The notes under the pieces are model-generated. The model ran no database searches and had not been told where the DNA came from. It saw nothing but the letters and a program-made list of their open reading frames with translations. A program made the translations under genes and the position numbers. 56,380 nucleotides of DNA from Bifidobacterium breve (GTDB lineage Bacteria; Actinomycetota; Acidimicrobiia; Acidimicrobiales; Ilumatobacteraceae), in NCBI GenBank assembly GCA_945901725.1, contig CAMDLK010000005.1:1-56380 (forward strand), given 5' to 3'. Below, piece after piece: positions 34,416 through 43,289 of the stretch; the first letter of the stretch is position 1; every line of letters starts with the position of its first letter.

Positions 34416-35636
34416 ATGCCCAATTCAGCAGTCTCAATCGATGGTCTCTGGAAGTACTTTCGCCTATATCACGAGAAGAATCAGTATCTCAAGTCAACGA
34501 TGTTGAATGGTCGTCGTTCGCGCTTTGATGAATTTTGGGCACTGAAAGACATATCGTTTGAAATTCCGGAAGGTTCCACGTTCGGCATAATCGGATCAAA
34601 CGGTTCGGGAAAATCGACTCTATTGAAATGCCTGGCTGGCATTCTCACTCCAGACAAAGGATCGCTTCAAGTCAATGGTCGTATTTCTGCGCTTCTTGAA
34701 CTCGGTGCTGGTTTCCATCCTGATCTAACCGGCAGAGAGAACGTCTTTCTCAATGGAGCGATCCTTGGTATGACCAACAAGGAAATTGAACGTAATTTCG
34801 ACGATATCATCGAATTTGCGGGTCTCGGGCAATTCATTGATACTCCAGTAAAGAATTACTCGTCAGGGATGGTTGTTCGTTTAGGTTTTGCCATCGCCAC
34901 AAACGTCGAACCAGAAATTCTCATAATTGATGAAGTGCTGGCAGTCGGCGATGCCTCATTCCAACAACGGTGCTTTGAAAAAATCGAGTCCTTCCGCAAA
35001 GAAGGACGAACCATCATTTTGGTTAGTCACGGTTTGTCCCAAATCACACAACTGTGCTCCACTGCAGCGTGGTTGGAACGTGGCGACTTGAGAATGGTGG
35101 GATCAGCTTACGAAGTGGTCAGCGAATACACAGGCGTAAGCCACGAAGCGCGACCAAAAGTTGCTGCTGAAGATATTGGTGACAGATGGGGTACCGGCGA
35201 AGCAGACATCACTTCAGTTCAATTACTAAACAAGCAAGCGCAAATAGTTGATGACTTCGAAACAAACAAACCAGCAACTATTCGAATCTCATATTCATGC
35301 CCAACTCCTATTAAGGATGCCGTATTTGGAATTCGCATCACTCACCTGCACGGCACAGTTGTGTGGGGTAGCAATACAAAGCGCCGTGGAATCGTGATTC
35401 CCACAATCACTGGAACTGGTCATATCGATCTTGAAATCGAAGCTCTCCCACTCCTTGAAGGTACGTACGACTTAACTGTGGCACTGTCAGATATGTCAGA
35501 GATTCATGAGTATGACCACTGGGAACGTCGAATCCGCTTTAACGTGAACCAACACGGAATCTTTGATGAAGGAATTACAAGCATTATTCCAAATTGGAAT
35601 TTGTCAAAGACCCAAGCATCTCAGGTCAGAGAATAA
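34416..35636 (+). CDS. wzt: polysaccharide ABC exporter ATPase with Wzt C-domain
   Basis: ATPase of the O-antigen/teichoic-acid exporter, 406 residues from the ATG at 34416. The ABC domain has Walker A GSNGSGKS, signature YSSGMVVRLGFAIA and Walker B ILIIDEVLAVGD, with the KNYSSGM/GFHPDLTGRENVFLNG features of the RfbB/TagH group. Residues about 250-400 are a beta-sandwich C-terminal domain (DITSVQLLNKQAQIV to RIRFNVNQHGIF) like the carbohydrate-binding Wzt-C domain that recognises a terminal modification of the polymer. Its permease is most likely Wzm at 26.1 kb, and the coiled-coil methyltransferase between them could create the recognised end group. Confidence 0.92.
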   Translation: MPNSAVSIDGLWKYFRLYHEKNQYLKSTMLNGRRSRFDEFWALKDISFEIPEGSTFGIIGSNGSGKSTLLKCLAGILTPDKGSLQVNGRISALLELGAGFHPDLTGRENVFLNGAILGMTNKEIERNFDDIIEFAGLGQFIDTPVKNYSSGMVVRLGFAIATNVEPEILIIDEVLAVGDASFQQRCFEKIESFRKEGRTIILVSHGLSQITQLCSTAAWLERGDLRMVGSAYEVVSEYTGVSHEARPKVAAEDIGDRWGTGEADITSVQLLNKQAQIVDDFETNKPATIRISYSCPTPIKDAVFGIRITHLHGTVVWGSNTKRRGIVIPTITGTGHIDLEIEALPLLEGTYDLTVALSDMSEIHEYDHWERRIRFNVNQHGIFDEGITSIIPNWNLSKTQASQVRE

Positions 35637-35715
35637 TTCTTGAAAACACACTCAGGCGTCAATATTCTCACAGAGTCAGAATGTATATCTCTCGCTCACT
35701 ATTGGTCTTCTAACA

Positions 35716-36897
35716 GTGCAACGTAAACTTCAAAAACACTTGACAATAATTAGAATTTCAGTGCTAACGCTTTTGGGAGGCGCGACTAACTATCTTTTTC
35801 ACATTCTGGTAGCAAGGTCACTCGGTCCAATCAAATACGGCGAAGTAGCTACAACTTTGGGCATTATGTCGATAATTACTACCTCAGGAATTGTTTTTCA
35901 AACTTCTGCGTCCAAGCAAACGGTCATAAGTCTTGACAATTCTCCAAGAATGGGAATAGATCAATTCTCAAGGAATTTAACTCGTGGCGCAATCTTTACT
36001 TTTTTGACTGTTTTATTACTGTCACCTTTACTCGCAAACTTCCTACACCTAAGTCCGCTTCTTTTCCTACCTGTGGCTTTGTTCAGTTTTCCAGCCCTGC
36101 ACGAATCTTTGGCCACTGGTCGACTTCAAGGAATGAACCGATACGAAACTACGGCGATATATTCGTTTGTTCAAAGCCTCGCAAAGCTATGTGCAATAGG
36201 AGTTAGCGTTGCAATTGGTGCTTCTACTTTTGGTTTAATCTCAATCATTGTTGTCTTCGCGACTCTAATTGTTATCCATGAGATTCGAAAAACTTCACAT
36301 GGACCGGCAATCCAAATGGCCTTTACCGATTCAGTTATTTTGAAACAACTATTTGTTGTTGTAATGATCTTGATTACTCAGAGTCTTGATGTTCCACTAG
36401 CTCGTTTCTCGCTTGGTGAACTTGAAGCAGGTAAGTTTGTTGCTGCTTCACAACTGGGGAAAATTACACTCGTCCTGCCTTTTATGTTGGCCCAGTTTGC
36501 TTTCCCGCAACTAGTAAAGGATTCGCTCTCTGGAATTCGTACCACATTCAATAGAGTCATTATGGAAATACTTCTGGCATCAACAGCAGTTAGTTTAACT
36601 CTCTTATTATTCCATGAAACTATTGTCAGTATTCTTCTAGGTAACGAATTTGCGTCTAGTTCAGCAGTTACGTGGCAAATGTCTCTAGCGTTTACGCCAC
36701 TAAGCCTTGCAAATCTTTATCTGTTGGACTGTGTTGCTAGGGGACGAATCAGGCATTCCATGCATGTTGGTCTCGCACCAATCATTCTGATAGTTATGGT
36801 GACCATATTTCCGGGCAATATAAGCATGTTGGTGGCATCATGCTTCATATCAACACTTCTATTCTTGTTTCTAACGCTTCGCATTTCTCATGATTGA
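35716..36897 (+). CDS. Wzx-like polysaccharide flippase
   Basis: A membrane protein of 393 residues with about twelve hydrophobic helices, of the MATE-like oligosaccharidyl-lipid flippase superfamily. The N-terminus TNYLFHILVARSLGPIKYGEVATTLGIMSI is typical (GPxxYG in the first loop). It is shorter than many Wzx proteins. A GTG start is used; no strong ribosome site is apparent, so translation may begin slightly downstream. The 3' end overlaps the convergent GT2 gene by 27 bases. Its presence beside an ABC exporter means the locus holds parts of two export routes. Confidence 0.84.
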   Translation: MQRKLQKHLTIIRISVLTLLGGATNYLFHILVARSLGPIKYGEVATTLGIMSIITTSGIVFQTSASKQTVISLDNSPRMGIDQFSRNLTRGAIFTFLTVLLLSPLLANFLHLSPLLFLPVALFSFPALHESLATGRLQGMNRYETTAIYSFVQSLAKLCAIGVSVAIGASTFGLISIIVVFATLIVIHEIRKTSHGPAIQMAFTDSVILKQLFVVVMILITQSLDVPLARFSLGELEAGKFVAASQLGKITLVLPFMLAQFAFPQLVKDSLSGIRTTFNRVIMEILLASTAVSLTLLLFHETIVSILLGNEFASSSAVTWQMSLAFTPLSLANLYLLDCVARGRIRHSMHVGLAPIILIVMVTIFPGNISMLVASCFISTLLFLFLTLRISHD

Positions 36898-37593
36898 TTT
36901 CTTCTTGATTTTGATGACGTCCAAAGCCATTGTGAGTGCTGAAGATAATTTCACCGAACTCGTAAAATCGAAATTCACATTTACCGGTTCCTCAATAACT
37001 ATGAAGTCTTTCTCATGTGCGATGACCAAGAGTTCGAGATCGAATGCAAAGCCGTCTGTCCGAACATAAGGTAGACAATCCTGTAAAACCTTCTGCTTAA
37101 ACATTTTCAATCCAGTTTGTGTATCTTGAATTGTCAGTCCAAAGAGAATACGGACAATCAATTTGAAGATTTGACTTTGAACACGTCTACCAAATGGATA
37201 CGAAACACTTGAATCTTTATGTGTCTTTGAACCGATTACAATGTCAACTGGTAGATCAACTGCTGTGATTCTTGAGTAAAAGTGGCTGATTCCTCTGCAA
37301 TCAATGTCTAGATCGGCGTCAAGAAAGCAGACATATTCACCAGAAGCTTCCTTCCACCCGTTGATTATCGAGGCCCCTTTGCCAAGATTCCCAAAATTTT
37401 TAACTACTCTAAGATGATGATTCTCAATTGAGTCCAACAGATCTACGGTGTTATCTTCGCTGCCATCATCTACAACTATGACTTCATACGGTACGTACAA
37501 TGACTCCAAAGTCTCAAGGCATCTTGATACGGACTCAATAATTGTCCGAGACTCATTGAAGGCCGGCATGACAACCGATATGGCAAGCGACAT
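36871..37593 (-). CDS. GT2 glycosyltransferase, polyprenyl-phosphate-sugar type
   Basis: A GT-A-fold glycosyltransferase of 240 residues similar to dolichyl-phosphate glucosyl/mannosyl transferases. Seen are VVMPAFNESRTI, EVIVVDDGSEDNT, NLGKGASIINGWKEASGEYVCFLDADLDID (DxD) and DTQTGLKMFK. Such enzymes make an undecaprenyl-phosphate-linked hexose used by GT-C membrane transferases, two of which may lie further right. The ATG at 37593 is preferred to the TTG at 37599. No membrane segment is visible. Confidence 0.88.
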   Translation of the reverse strand: MSLAISVVMPAFNESRTIIESVSRCLETLESLYVPYEVIVVDDGSEDNTVDLLDSIENHHLRVVKNFGNLGKGASIINGWKEASGEYVCFLDADLDIDCRGISHFYSRITAVDLPVDIVIGSKTHKDSSVSYPFGRRVQSQIFKLIVRILFGLTIQDTQTGLKMFKQKVLQDCLPYVRTDGFAFDLELLVIAHEKDFIVIEEPVNVNFDFTSSVKLSSALTMALDVIKIKKKSIMRNAKR

Positions 37594-37604
37594 TGTCAAG
37601 AGTC

Positions 37605-38540
37605 CTAGCTACTCTTTAAAATGTTTGACAAATACCATGAGTATGTGTCGTTGATTGATCCTCGTAGGGTGTACTGAGCTTTCCAGCCAAGCTGTATTAA
37701 CTTCGAACTGTCCAAGAGTTTTCTGGGCGTGCCGTCGGGCATATTTGAATCCCAAGAGATTTTACAATCCGGATACACGGTGTCACGTATCAACTCACTA
37801 AGAACACGTATTGATACCTCTTCACCACTTCCAATATTGATGTGTTGATGCCCGTTATAGTCCCTCATCAAAAAAACGCAAGCGCTTGCTAGATCATTTA
37901 CGTGAAGGAATTCCCTCAGTGGTGTGCCTGATCCCCAGAGCGTGACAGATTCTTCGTTGTTAACTTTTGCCTCGTGGAACTTCGTAATCATCGACGGAAT
38001 TACATGGCCGCCATCCGCGTCAAAATTATCTCCGGGTCCATAGAGGTTAGTTGGCATCGCCGATATGAAGTTACATCCGTATTGCTCACGATAACTACTA
38101 CACATTTTTATACCGGTGATTTTGGCTAAGGCATAAGCTTCGTTAGTTGGCTCAAGTTCACCGGTTAATAGTTGATCCTCAGTTATTGGCTGATTCGCCA
38201 TTCGTGGATAAATACAACTGCTACCGAGGTACAGTAATTTACTAACCTCATGGATATATGAAGCATGGATTATGTTCGCATGTATCATTAAATTGTTGTA
38301 TAAGAATTCAGCTGGACGGGTACTGTTCGCTTTTATCCCTCCAACAGTGCCGGCCACAAGATAAATCTGGGTGGGTCTATGCTCGGAAATCCAACTATCA
38401 ACTGCTCCTTGGTTTATCAGGTTTAGCTGGCTATGTGATGGGCTCATTACTTCTACATCTGAAACATTCAATAACTCTCTTTTGATTGCGGCCCCAACAA
38501 GTCCGGATCCGCCAAATACAGCTACTTTTGTTTTCGACAT
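37605..38540 (-). CDS. GDP-L-fucose-synthase-like epimerase/reductase
   Basis: NAD(P)-binding sugar-nucleotide enzyme of 311 residues from the ATG at 38540, in the GDP-fucose synthase (Fcl/WcaG) group. Motifs: FGGSGLVGAAIKREL, LYLGSSCIYPR, EPTNEAYALAKITGIKMCSSYREQYG with catalytic Tyr-x3-Lys, PTNLYGPGDNF and GSGTPLREFLHVNDLA. The normal substrate, GDP-4-keto-6-deoxymannose, requires Gmd, which is not in the window, so the substrate may be made elsewhere or be a different keto sugar. It diverges from a glycosyltransferase with 35 bases between starts. Confidence 0.87.
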   Translation of the reverse strand: MSKTKVAVFGGSGLVGAAIKRELLNVSDVEVMSPSHSQLNLINQGAVDSWISEHRPTQIYLVAGTVGGIKANSTRPAEFLYNNLMIHANIIHASYIHEVSKLLYLGSSCIYPRMANQPITEDQLLTGELEPTNEAYALAKITGIKMCSSYREQYGCNFISAMPTNLYGPGDNFDADGGHVIPSMITKFHEAKVNNEESVTLWGSGTPLREFLHVNDLASACVFLMRDYNGHQHINIGSGEEVSIRVLSELIRDTVYPDCKISWDSNMPDGTPRKLLDSSKLIQLGWKAQYTLRGSINDTYSWYLSNILKSS

Positions 38541-38564
38541 GTCACTATTGTAGCCATGAGCAAA

Positions 38565-38570
38565 AGAGGA
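38565..38570 (+). promoter_or_regulatory. ribosome-binding site deciding a GTG start
   Basis: AGAGGA lies 5 bases before the GTG at 38576, which makes this the likely start of the glycosyltransferase, not the upstream open frame that crosses the divergent gene. Confidence 0.5.
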
Positions 38571-38575
38571 CAACA

Positions 38576-39706
38576 GTGAAACAAGTAGACGTATACCTAG
38601 TTTCGTCAGGATATTCAGATGGTCCCGCTCAGGCTCTGAGTAAATGGCTCACAACGAGCTCAATCGCACGAAATATAGTCTTGATTACACATCCACTTAA
38701 CAGTGAGACCAATTTCGGGCACAATGTCCATAGCTTTCATGGCGGTCAATCAAGTACCAAAAAAATTGAAAGATACAGTAAACCACCATTTACATATCTA
38801 TTTGATTTTTTCTCACCTGTGATCTTCACCAAGGGAAAAGTTTGGATCGGCTTTAACTGTTTGGCCACACTCCAGGGTCTCATTCTTAAGAGACTTCGGA
38901 GAGTTGATGTAGTAATTCACTGGAACGTTGACTTTGTTCCACGCCGATACAAGTCTTGGTTGTTGAACACCACCTATTGTCTGCTAGATAAAATCAGTTG
39001 GAAACAGTGTGATGCGCACGTCGAACTTACGAAAAATGCTCTCACTGCTCGCTCTGAGTTGTATGGAGTTTCCGTAGGACATAAAGACCTTGTAATTCCT
39101 ATGGGGACTTGGTTCAATTCAGTTCCTAAGACTGTTCCTAGTAACCACGACCTGCAAAAGATTATCTTTGTAGGCCATTTGGTAGATCGAATGGGATTAG
39201 TTGGATTAATCGAAGAAATGAAAGAAGTGATTGCTAATTTTCCAAATGCACATCTTTTGGTTGTTGGAGATGGACCACTGCTTTCAAAACTGAGAAAACT
39301 AACCGCTCTTCATGGACTGGAATCTTCGATCACATTTACTGGATATCTGGATGATGTATCGGAAGTAGACCGTTTATTAGCTGAGGCTACTTTAGCAATC
39401 GCCCCGTACTTAGTGGATAATGAGAACTTCTCACAGTTTGCCGACCCTGGAAAATTGAAGATGTACCTCGGAGCCGGCCTTCCGATTCTCACAACAAATA
39501 TTGCTCCATTCTCGCAAGCGATTTTTGATTCAGGTGCAGGTTTTCAGATAGAACAAACTAAAGGATCTATTAGCAATAACATCCAGAATCTTTTCAATGA
39601 CAACCTGCTTTGGTTATCTGCACGCTCTAATGCTCTAGATTTAGGAACACTGTATGATTGGCCACAAATATTCGGCTCGTCAGATTTACTTCGATATTTG
39701 AAGTAA
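38576..39706 (+). CDS. glycosyltransferase, GT4-like
   Basis: A glycosyltransferase of 376 residues from the GTG at 38576. The donor domain has QKIIFVGHLVDRMGLVGLIEEM, HLLVVGDGPLLSKLRKL and ATLAIAPYLVDNENFSQFADPGKLKMYLGAGLPILTTN, the last being a variant of the EX7E region (PGKLKMYLGAGLPI) seen in glucuronosyl- and some mannosyltransferases. It ends in a 21-base tail-to-tail overlap with the next gene. Confidence 0.83.
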   Translation: MKQVDVYLVSSGYSDGPAQALSKWLTTSSIARNIVLITHPLNSETNFGHNVHSFHGGQSSTKKIERYSKPPFTYLFDFFSPVIFTKGKVWIGFNCLATLQGLILKRLRRVDVVIHWNVDFVPRRYKSWLLNTTYCLLDKISWKQCDAHVELTKNALTARSELYGVSVGHKDLVIPMGTWFNSVPKTVPSNHDLQKIIFVGHLVDRMGLVGLIEEMKEVIANFPNAHLLVVGDGPLLSKLRKLTALHGLESSITFTGYLDDVSEVDRLLAEATLAIAPYLVDNENFSQFADPGKLKMYLGAGLPILTTNIAPFSQAIFDSGAGFQIEQTKGSISNNIQNLFNDNLLWLSARSNALDLGTLYDWPQIFGSSDLLRYLK

Positions 39707-40468
39707 TATTCCTATACACGCATAGTCCTTAAAGTTTTGATCGATTTCGTCAGTAGAGCCGTCACCCACAGTTCTTATCAGTGTGATGACTTTGCCTGGA
39801 ACTTCAGAAATCACCTCTTCTAACGACAACAGCCGCTGCGCATTGAACAAAACTTCACCCTGACCCGTCGGGAAACCCAAAAGTAGATGCCCCTGATTTC
39901 GTGTGACTCTCACAAATGCTCTCACGGCCTTAAGGTAACCAAGAGGGTCAATTGGGTCACCGTATCTGCCCAAGCCAAAATGTTCAATTGCGTGTAAGGA
40001 AGAAACCAAATCGTATGAGTTGTCCTCAATTTCGTTCAAGAATCGACCATCCCCCTGCACGAAATTCAGACCTCTAACATTTGATTTCAGTTCTCTGATG
40101 TCAAGCACGTCCAGGCTTGAAAAAGTCAATACATGAGCCACGTATCCATCAAGCCGGCTTCCGACATCCAAATGTCGGCTCGCATCCAAGGTCTTAGTCG
40201 TCTGAGCCGCCCACAAATCTAACGCAAAATAGTCATCTGAGATTGTCCCAGCTTGTTCAAGTTGCTCCCCTAACATCGGGCTAAGCATCAAGGCCCTGCG
40301 AATGTTTGGATCAGATTTTCTGACAAATTGAATATAAGTCCTAAAGAAGTAGACAACGCTTCGAATGGATCTAGCAGTTTTTCTTGGGTCGAATCCCAAA
40401 GAGAGCAGAAGAAAGCCAAAACGCTTCTTCTTTGATAGGGGCTGCATATTGCTTCTACTGGCGAGCAT
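39686..40468 (-). CDS. DUF268-type methyltransferase-like protein
   Basis: A 260-residue protein of the DUF268 group, a SAM-methyltransferase-like fold found in glycan loci. The core is HLDVGSRLDGYVAHVLTFSS, VLDIREL, GLNFVQGDGRFL and DLVSSLHAIEHFGLGRYGDPIDPLG, with GHLLLGFPTGQGEVLFNAQR. The glycine-rich loop is DVGSRLDG, which differs from the classic GxGxG. It probably methylates a sugar or otherwise modifies the glycan. The ATG at 40468 has GGAG 8 bases before it; the ATG at 40447 is an alternative. Confidence 0.82.
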   Translation of the reverse strand: MLASRSNMQPLSKKKRFGFLLLSLGFDPRKTARSIRSVVYFFRTYIQFVRKSDPNIRRALMLSPMLGEQLEQAGTISDDYFALDLWAAQTTKTLDASRHLDVGSRLDGYVAHVLTFSSLDVLDIRELKSNVRGLNFVQGDGRFLNEIEDNSYDLVSSLHAIEHFGLGRYGDPIDPLGYLKAVRAFVRVTRNQGHLLLGFPTGQGEVLFNAQRLLSLEEVISEVPGKVITLIRTVGDGSTDEIDQNFKDYACIGILLQISK

Positions 40469-40592
40469 GCCATGTCTCCAAACAAGTAGCTATAAACATG
40501 TTGCTGCACTCCGTTGTTATAAAGACTCTTAGTGTTACCCCTCATACCCTAGTCTCTGCTGGTCACGTGCTTTTGCATTAGATTGTGACTTG

Positions 40593-42104
40593 ATGAAGAT
40601 GTCAAAGAGTAAAGATCTAAGATTCAGATCTTTTAAGATCCCCCTCTTTGTTTTTTGCTCATTCATAGTCTTATGCCCCATCTTGATAACACCTGTAATT
40701 GCAGATGATTACATAAACCCCTTCAGTCAAGTTTCCAAAAGCGGGAATGGACTTCTAGTGTCGCTTGCAGATTGCATCCACACAGTTTTTTCGGGGGCAA
40801 GTTTTAGATTAGTCGGAGTGCCGTTAGGCGGTCTGTTTAACTGGTTGACTCTTCAAATGTCTGGGCGTTTTCAGATAGATTTCTGGATCACGTACGCAGG
40901 TACCAAATTTCTAATCTTTTTATTTGTTTGTTTTTCTGCTTCGAAACTTTTGAGGGAGTTCTTGTCGAGCACCGGAAGATCGTTACCAAGATTCTCGCTC
41001 CTAGTTCTTTTCAGTAGTGTTTTCTTGACATCCCTCCAGCTGCATGGTTACTGGAGTAACGACCCCGTAACTAGTTATCCTCTTTCCGGCTACCTTTCTG
41101 TTGGTTTAACATTTATGTTTCTCGCCTATTCATTTGAATTTTTGAGAACAAGTAAAAGAGATATCCAACTAAAGTCTTTGTTTTTCGGTCTGATAGCTGT
41201 AGCGAACTATGAGTTGTCCTTAGGCGCAGTAATTGGTATGGGATTGTTTGTTCTTGTGTATTCATGGTCGACAAAAAGGACTAAGTCATGGTCGCGGTCC
41301 TTCGCCCAATTGTTAAAATTACAAACGCCACAAATAATTATCGGACTTTATGTAGTGATGGGTCGGTTCATAACAGGAAGAAATGCCTCAACGTACGCGG
41401 GTACGACTGTGCGTCTGGATTCGAGTTTTGTTCCCACTCTTTCAAAAGCGCTAATTTCTAGTTTTCCTGGATCATCCTGGATACTTTCGCGAGATTTTCT
41501 TGGTGGGTCGGTAGCAATGTCAATTCGAGCGACCGTCATTGCATTCACAATAATCTTTGCCATGTTTTTATACGGAAAACGCGCAGGAATTAGGCACTTG
41601 GCCGAACACACAAATGGGTTAATGATTTCGGGAGTGCTGTTTACCATTTCTTTTTATTGGATTTTTGGTACTGCTCTACAGTCCATGACCATTAAGGTTC
41701 AAGATGAGACTCCGCGTATAGGTTATGTCTATACGCACTATGCAATCGGGTCATCAGTAATTGCTTTAGTTGTTGCAATCGTCCTATTGTCAATCAACTG
41801 GAATCGCGTGCGACCCAACATGCAATTGTTTCTAGCTATTTTTGCGTCGTTTTTTATACTTGTTCAATTAACAATCAATTGGAGGCTTTCAGGACAGTTG
41901 CGGGCAAGTTTTGTTCCAAATGCACAACTCACAAAAGTCTTCACCCACCAGTATCCCGAGAATGAACGGTGCGAAGCCTTACGCAACTGGACGGCTGGAA
42001 ATTGGCCGGAATACTACGAAACTGAAATGGTTGCTGGCTTACAAACTTCGTATTTTCATTTTCACGGTGTTAGCTTCTGTAATTCCTTTGTGCCCAACCC
42101 TTAG
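40593..42104 (+). CDS. multi-spanning membrane protein, GT-C-like
   Basis: A 503-residue membrane protein with about ten to eleven hydrophobic helices. After the first helix the external loop begins ADDYINPF, an acidic pair in the place where GT-C glycosyltransferases have their catalytic Asp, and a loop with SWSTKRTKSWSR separates later helices. There is no Wzy signature that I recognise. It could be a GT-C transferase using a lipid-linked donor, or a polymerase. The start could be the TTG, or the ATG at 40593 or 40599. The next gene starts 11 bases after its stop. Confidence 0.7.
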   Translation: MKMSKSKDLRFRSFKIPLFVFCSFIVLCPILITPVIADDYINPFSQVSKSGNGLLVSLADCIHTVFSGASFRLVGVPLGGLFNWLTLQMSGRFQIDFWITYAGTKFLIFLFVCFSASKLLREFLSSTGRSLPRFSLLVLFSSVFLTSLQLHGYWSNDPVTSYPLSGYLSVGLTFMFLAYSFEFLRTSKRDIQLKSLFFGLIAVANYELSLGAVIGMGLFVLVYSWSTKRTKSWSRSFAQLLKLQTPQIIIGLYVVMGRFITGRNASTYAGTTVRLDSSFVPTLSKALISSFPGSSWILSRDFLGGSVAMSIRATVIAFTIIFAMFLYGKRAGIRHLAEHTNGLMISGVLFTISFYWIFGTALQSMTIKVQDETPRIGYVYTHYAIGSSVIALVVAIVLLSINWNRVRPNMQLFLAIFASFFILVQLTINWRLSGQLRASFVPNAQLTKVFTHQYPENERCEALRNWTAGNWPEYYETEMVAGLQTSYFHFHGVSFCNSFVPNP

Positions 42105-42115
42105 AATTTGGGACG

Positions 42116-42760
42116 ATGAACGTTATAGAAGCACTGCAAATCTCTCCTCTGGGAATGACAATTCGGTTGATTCGCAGTCGTTTTTTGTCTTTGTCCTGGG
42201 CTGTAAGCGGACGCCCCATGCCCATGCCTCCTCACAAGAAAGTGCGCGCGATTGAGGACGCAGCAATTCATATTCACGCCACAGTCTTCATTGAGACAGG
42301 AACATACCGGGGAGACACCTCAAAGATTTTGTCAAAGAGAGTGCACCAAGTTGTTAGCGTCGAAATCGATAAGCGATTGGCAGCACTCGCAAGAGAGCGT
42401 TTCAGTAATTCAAACGTTGAGATCCTAGAAGGAGATAGCGCCGAACTAATGAACTCAATAGTTTCCCGTTTCAAAAATCAAGTTTGCCTATACTGGCTCG
42501 ATGGCCACTATTCAGCCGGTGTAACTGGCGGTGGAATTAAACCAGTTCCCGTTCAAAGAGAATTGGAGGAAATACTCCCGTTTCTAAAATCAAGTGATCT
42601 AATCATCATTGATGACATCAGAGAGTTTGATGGTAAGAACTATCCTTCGCTAGAAAGCCTTACATCGTACATCACTCAAATTCGACCCGATCTCGGTTAT
42701 AGAGCTCTGAATGACATGCTCTTTATTGGTGCACCTATATCAGGCTTATTTGATTTCTAA
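42116..42760 (+). CDS. SAM methyltransferase-like protein
   Basis: A 214-residue protein with a class I methyltransferase-type core: ETGTYRGDTSKILSKRV (motif I-like), QVVSVEIDKRLAALARERF, EGDSAELM and YWLDGHYSAGVTGGG, LIIIDDIREFDG. The pattern matches the Methyltransf_24-like proteins found in cell-surface loci. It lies 11 bases after the GT-C-like gene and ends in a 4-base overlap with the convergent gene remnant. Substrate unknown, presumably a sugar of the polymer. Confidence 0.78.
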   Translation: MNVIEALQISPLGMTIRLIRSRFLSLSWAVSGRPMPMPPHKKVRAIEDAAIHIHATVFIETGTYRGDTSKILSKRVHQVVSVEIDKRLAALARERFSNSNVEILEGDSAELMNSIVSRFKNQVCLYWLDGHYSAGVTGGGIKPVPVQRELEEILPFLKSSDLIIIDDIREFDGKNYPSLESLTSYITQIRPDLGYRALNDMLFIGAPISGLFDF

Positions 42761-43263
42761 CTTGCTCGACACATGTTGTTGACATTACGAGTATTAACTT
42801 CCGCCAGAACCACATCACTTACCCAAGTTCCAACTACAACTAACTTTTTTGTAAGAACTGGTTCAAAGAAGAGCGGGCTAAGAGAACCAGGATCAAGTTT
42901 GTCCATGTCATCCATGCCTAGAATTTGACGATAATTTTTGAGACCAATAACATGAGTGATGTCGTTGTCAACAAGCCATATCAGTGCTTGGCACTCACTC
43001 TTGGCCTCCAATGCTTTTAATTCATCAGTCGCGCTACTCTCGAAAAGACCATTCGCCATTGGGGCTCCAATAAAGACTTGTTCCATCCAGCTCTGAGTTG
43101 GCAGGGTGGTAGGAAGAAAGATGAATCGAGAATCGGGAGACGACCTCACAATTTCTGAGATCTCTTTCCATGGTTTGTAAGTGTCCACTATTCGACGTCC
43201 ACCCAAGGGATTCAAGTCAAAAAATCTAAAAATAGATGGTTGGATAAGAACAATGAGCCCAGA
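42757..43263 (-). pseudogene. C-terminal remnant of a GT-C-like paralogue
   Basis: An open stretch with no convincing start codon. Translated from the stop codon upstream at 43264-43266 it begins GLIVLIQPSIFRFFDLNPLGG, which is the end of a membrane helix followed by the DLNP element of the neighbouring 734-residue protein (IIDLNPWAGR). Further matches are APMANGLFES to VPIANSLFGS and LVDNDITHVIGL to LNERQITHVLLP. The N-terminal membrane part is missing and the last 40 residues diverge. It appears to be the tail of a paralogue or of a partial duplication, standing directly behind the intact gene. A short TTG-initiated protein from 43215 is possible but unlikely to be functional. Confidence 0.72.
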
Positions 43264-43289
43264 TTAATAGTACATTTCTGAGTCTTGAA

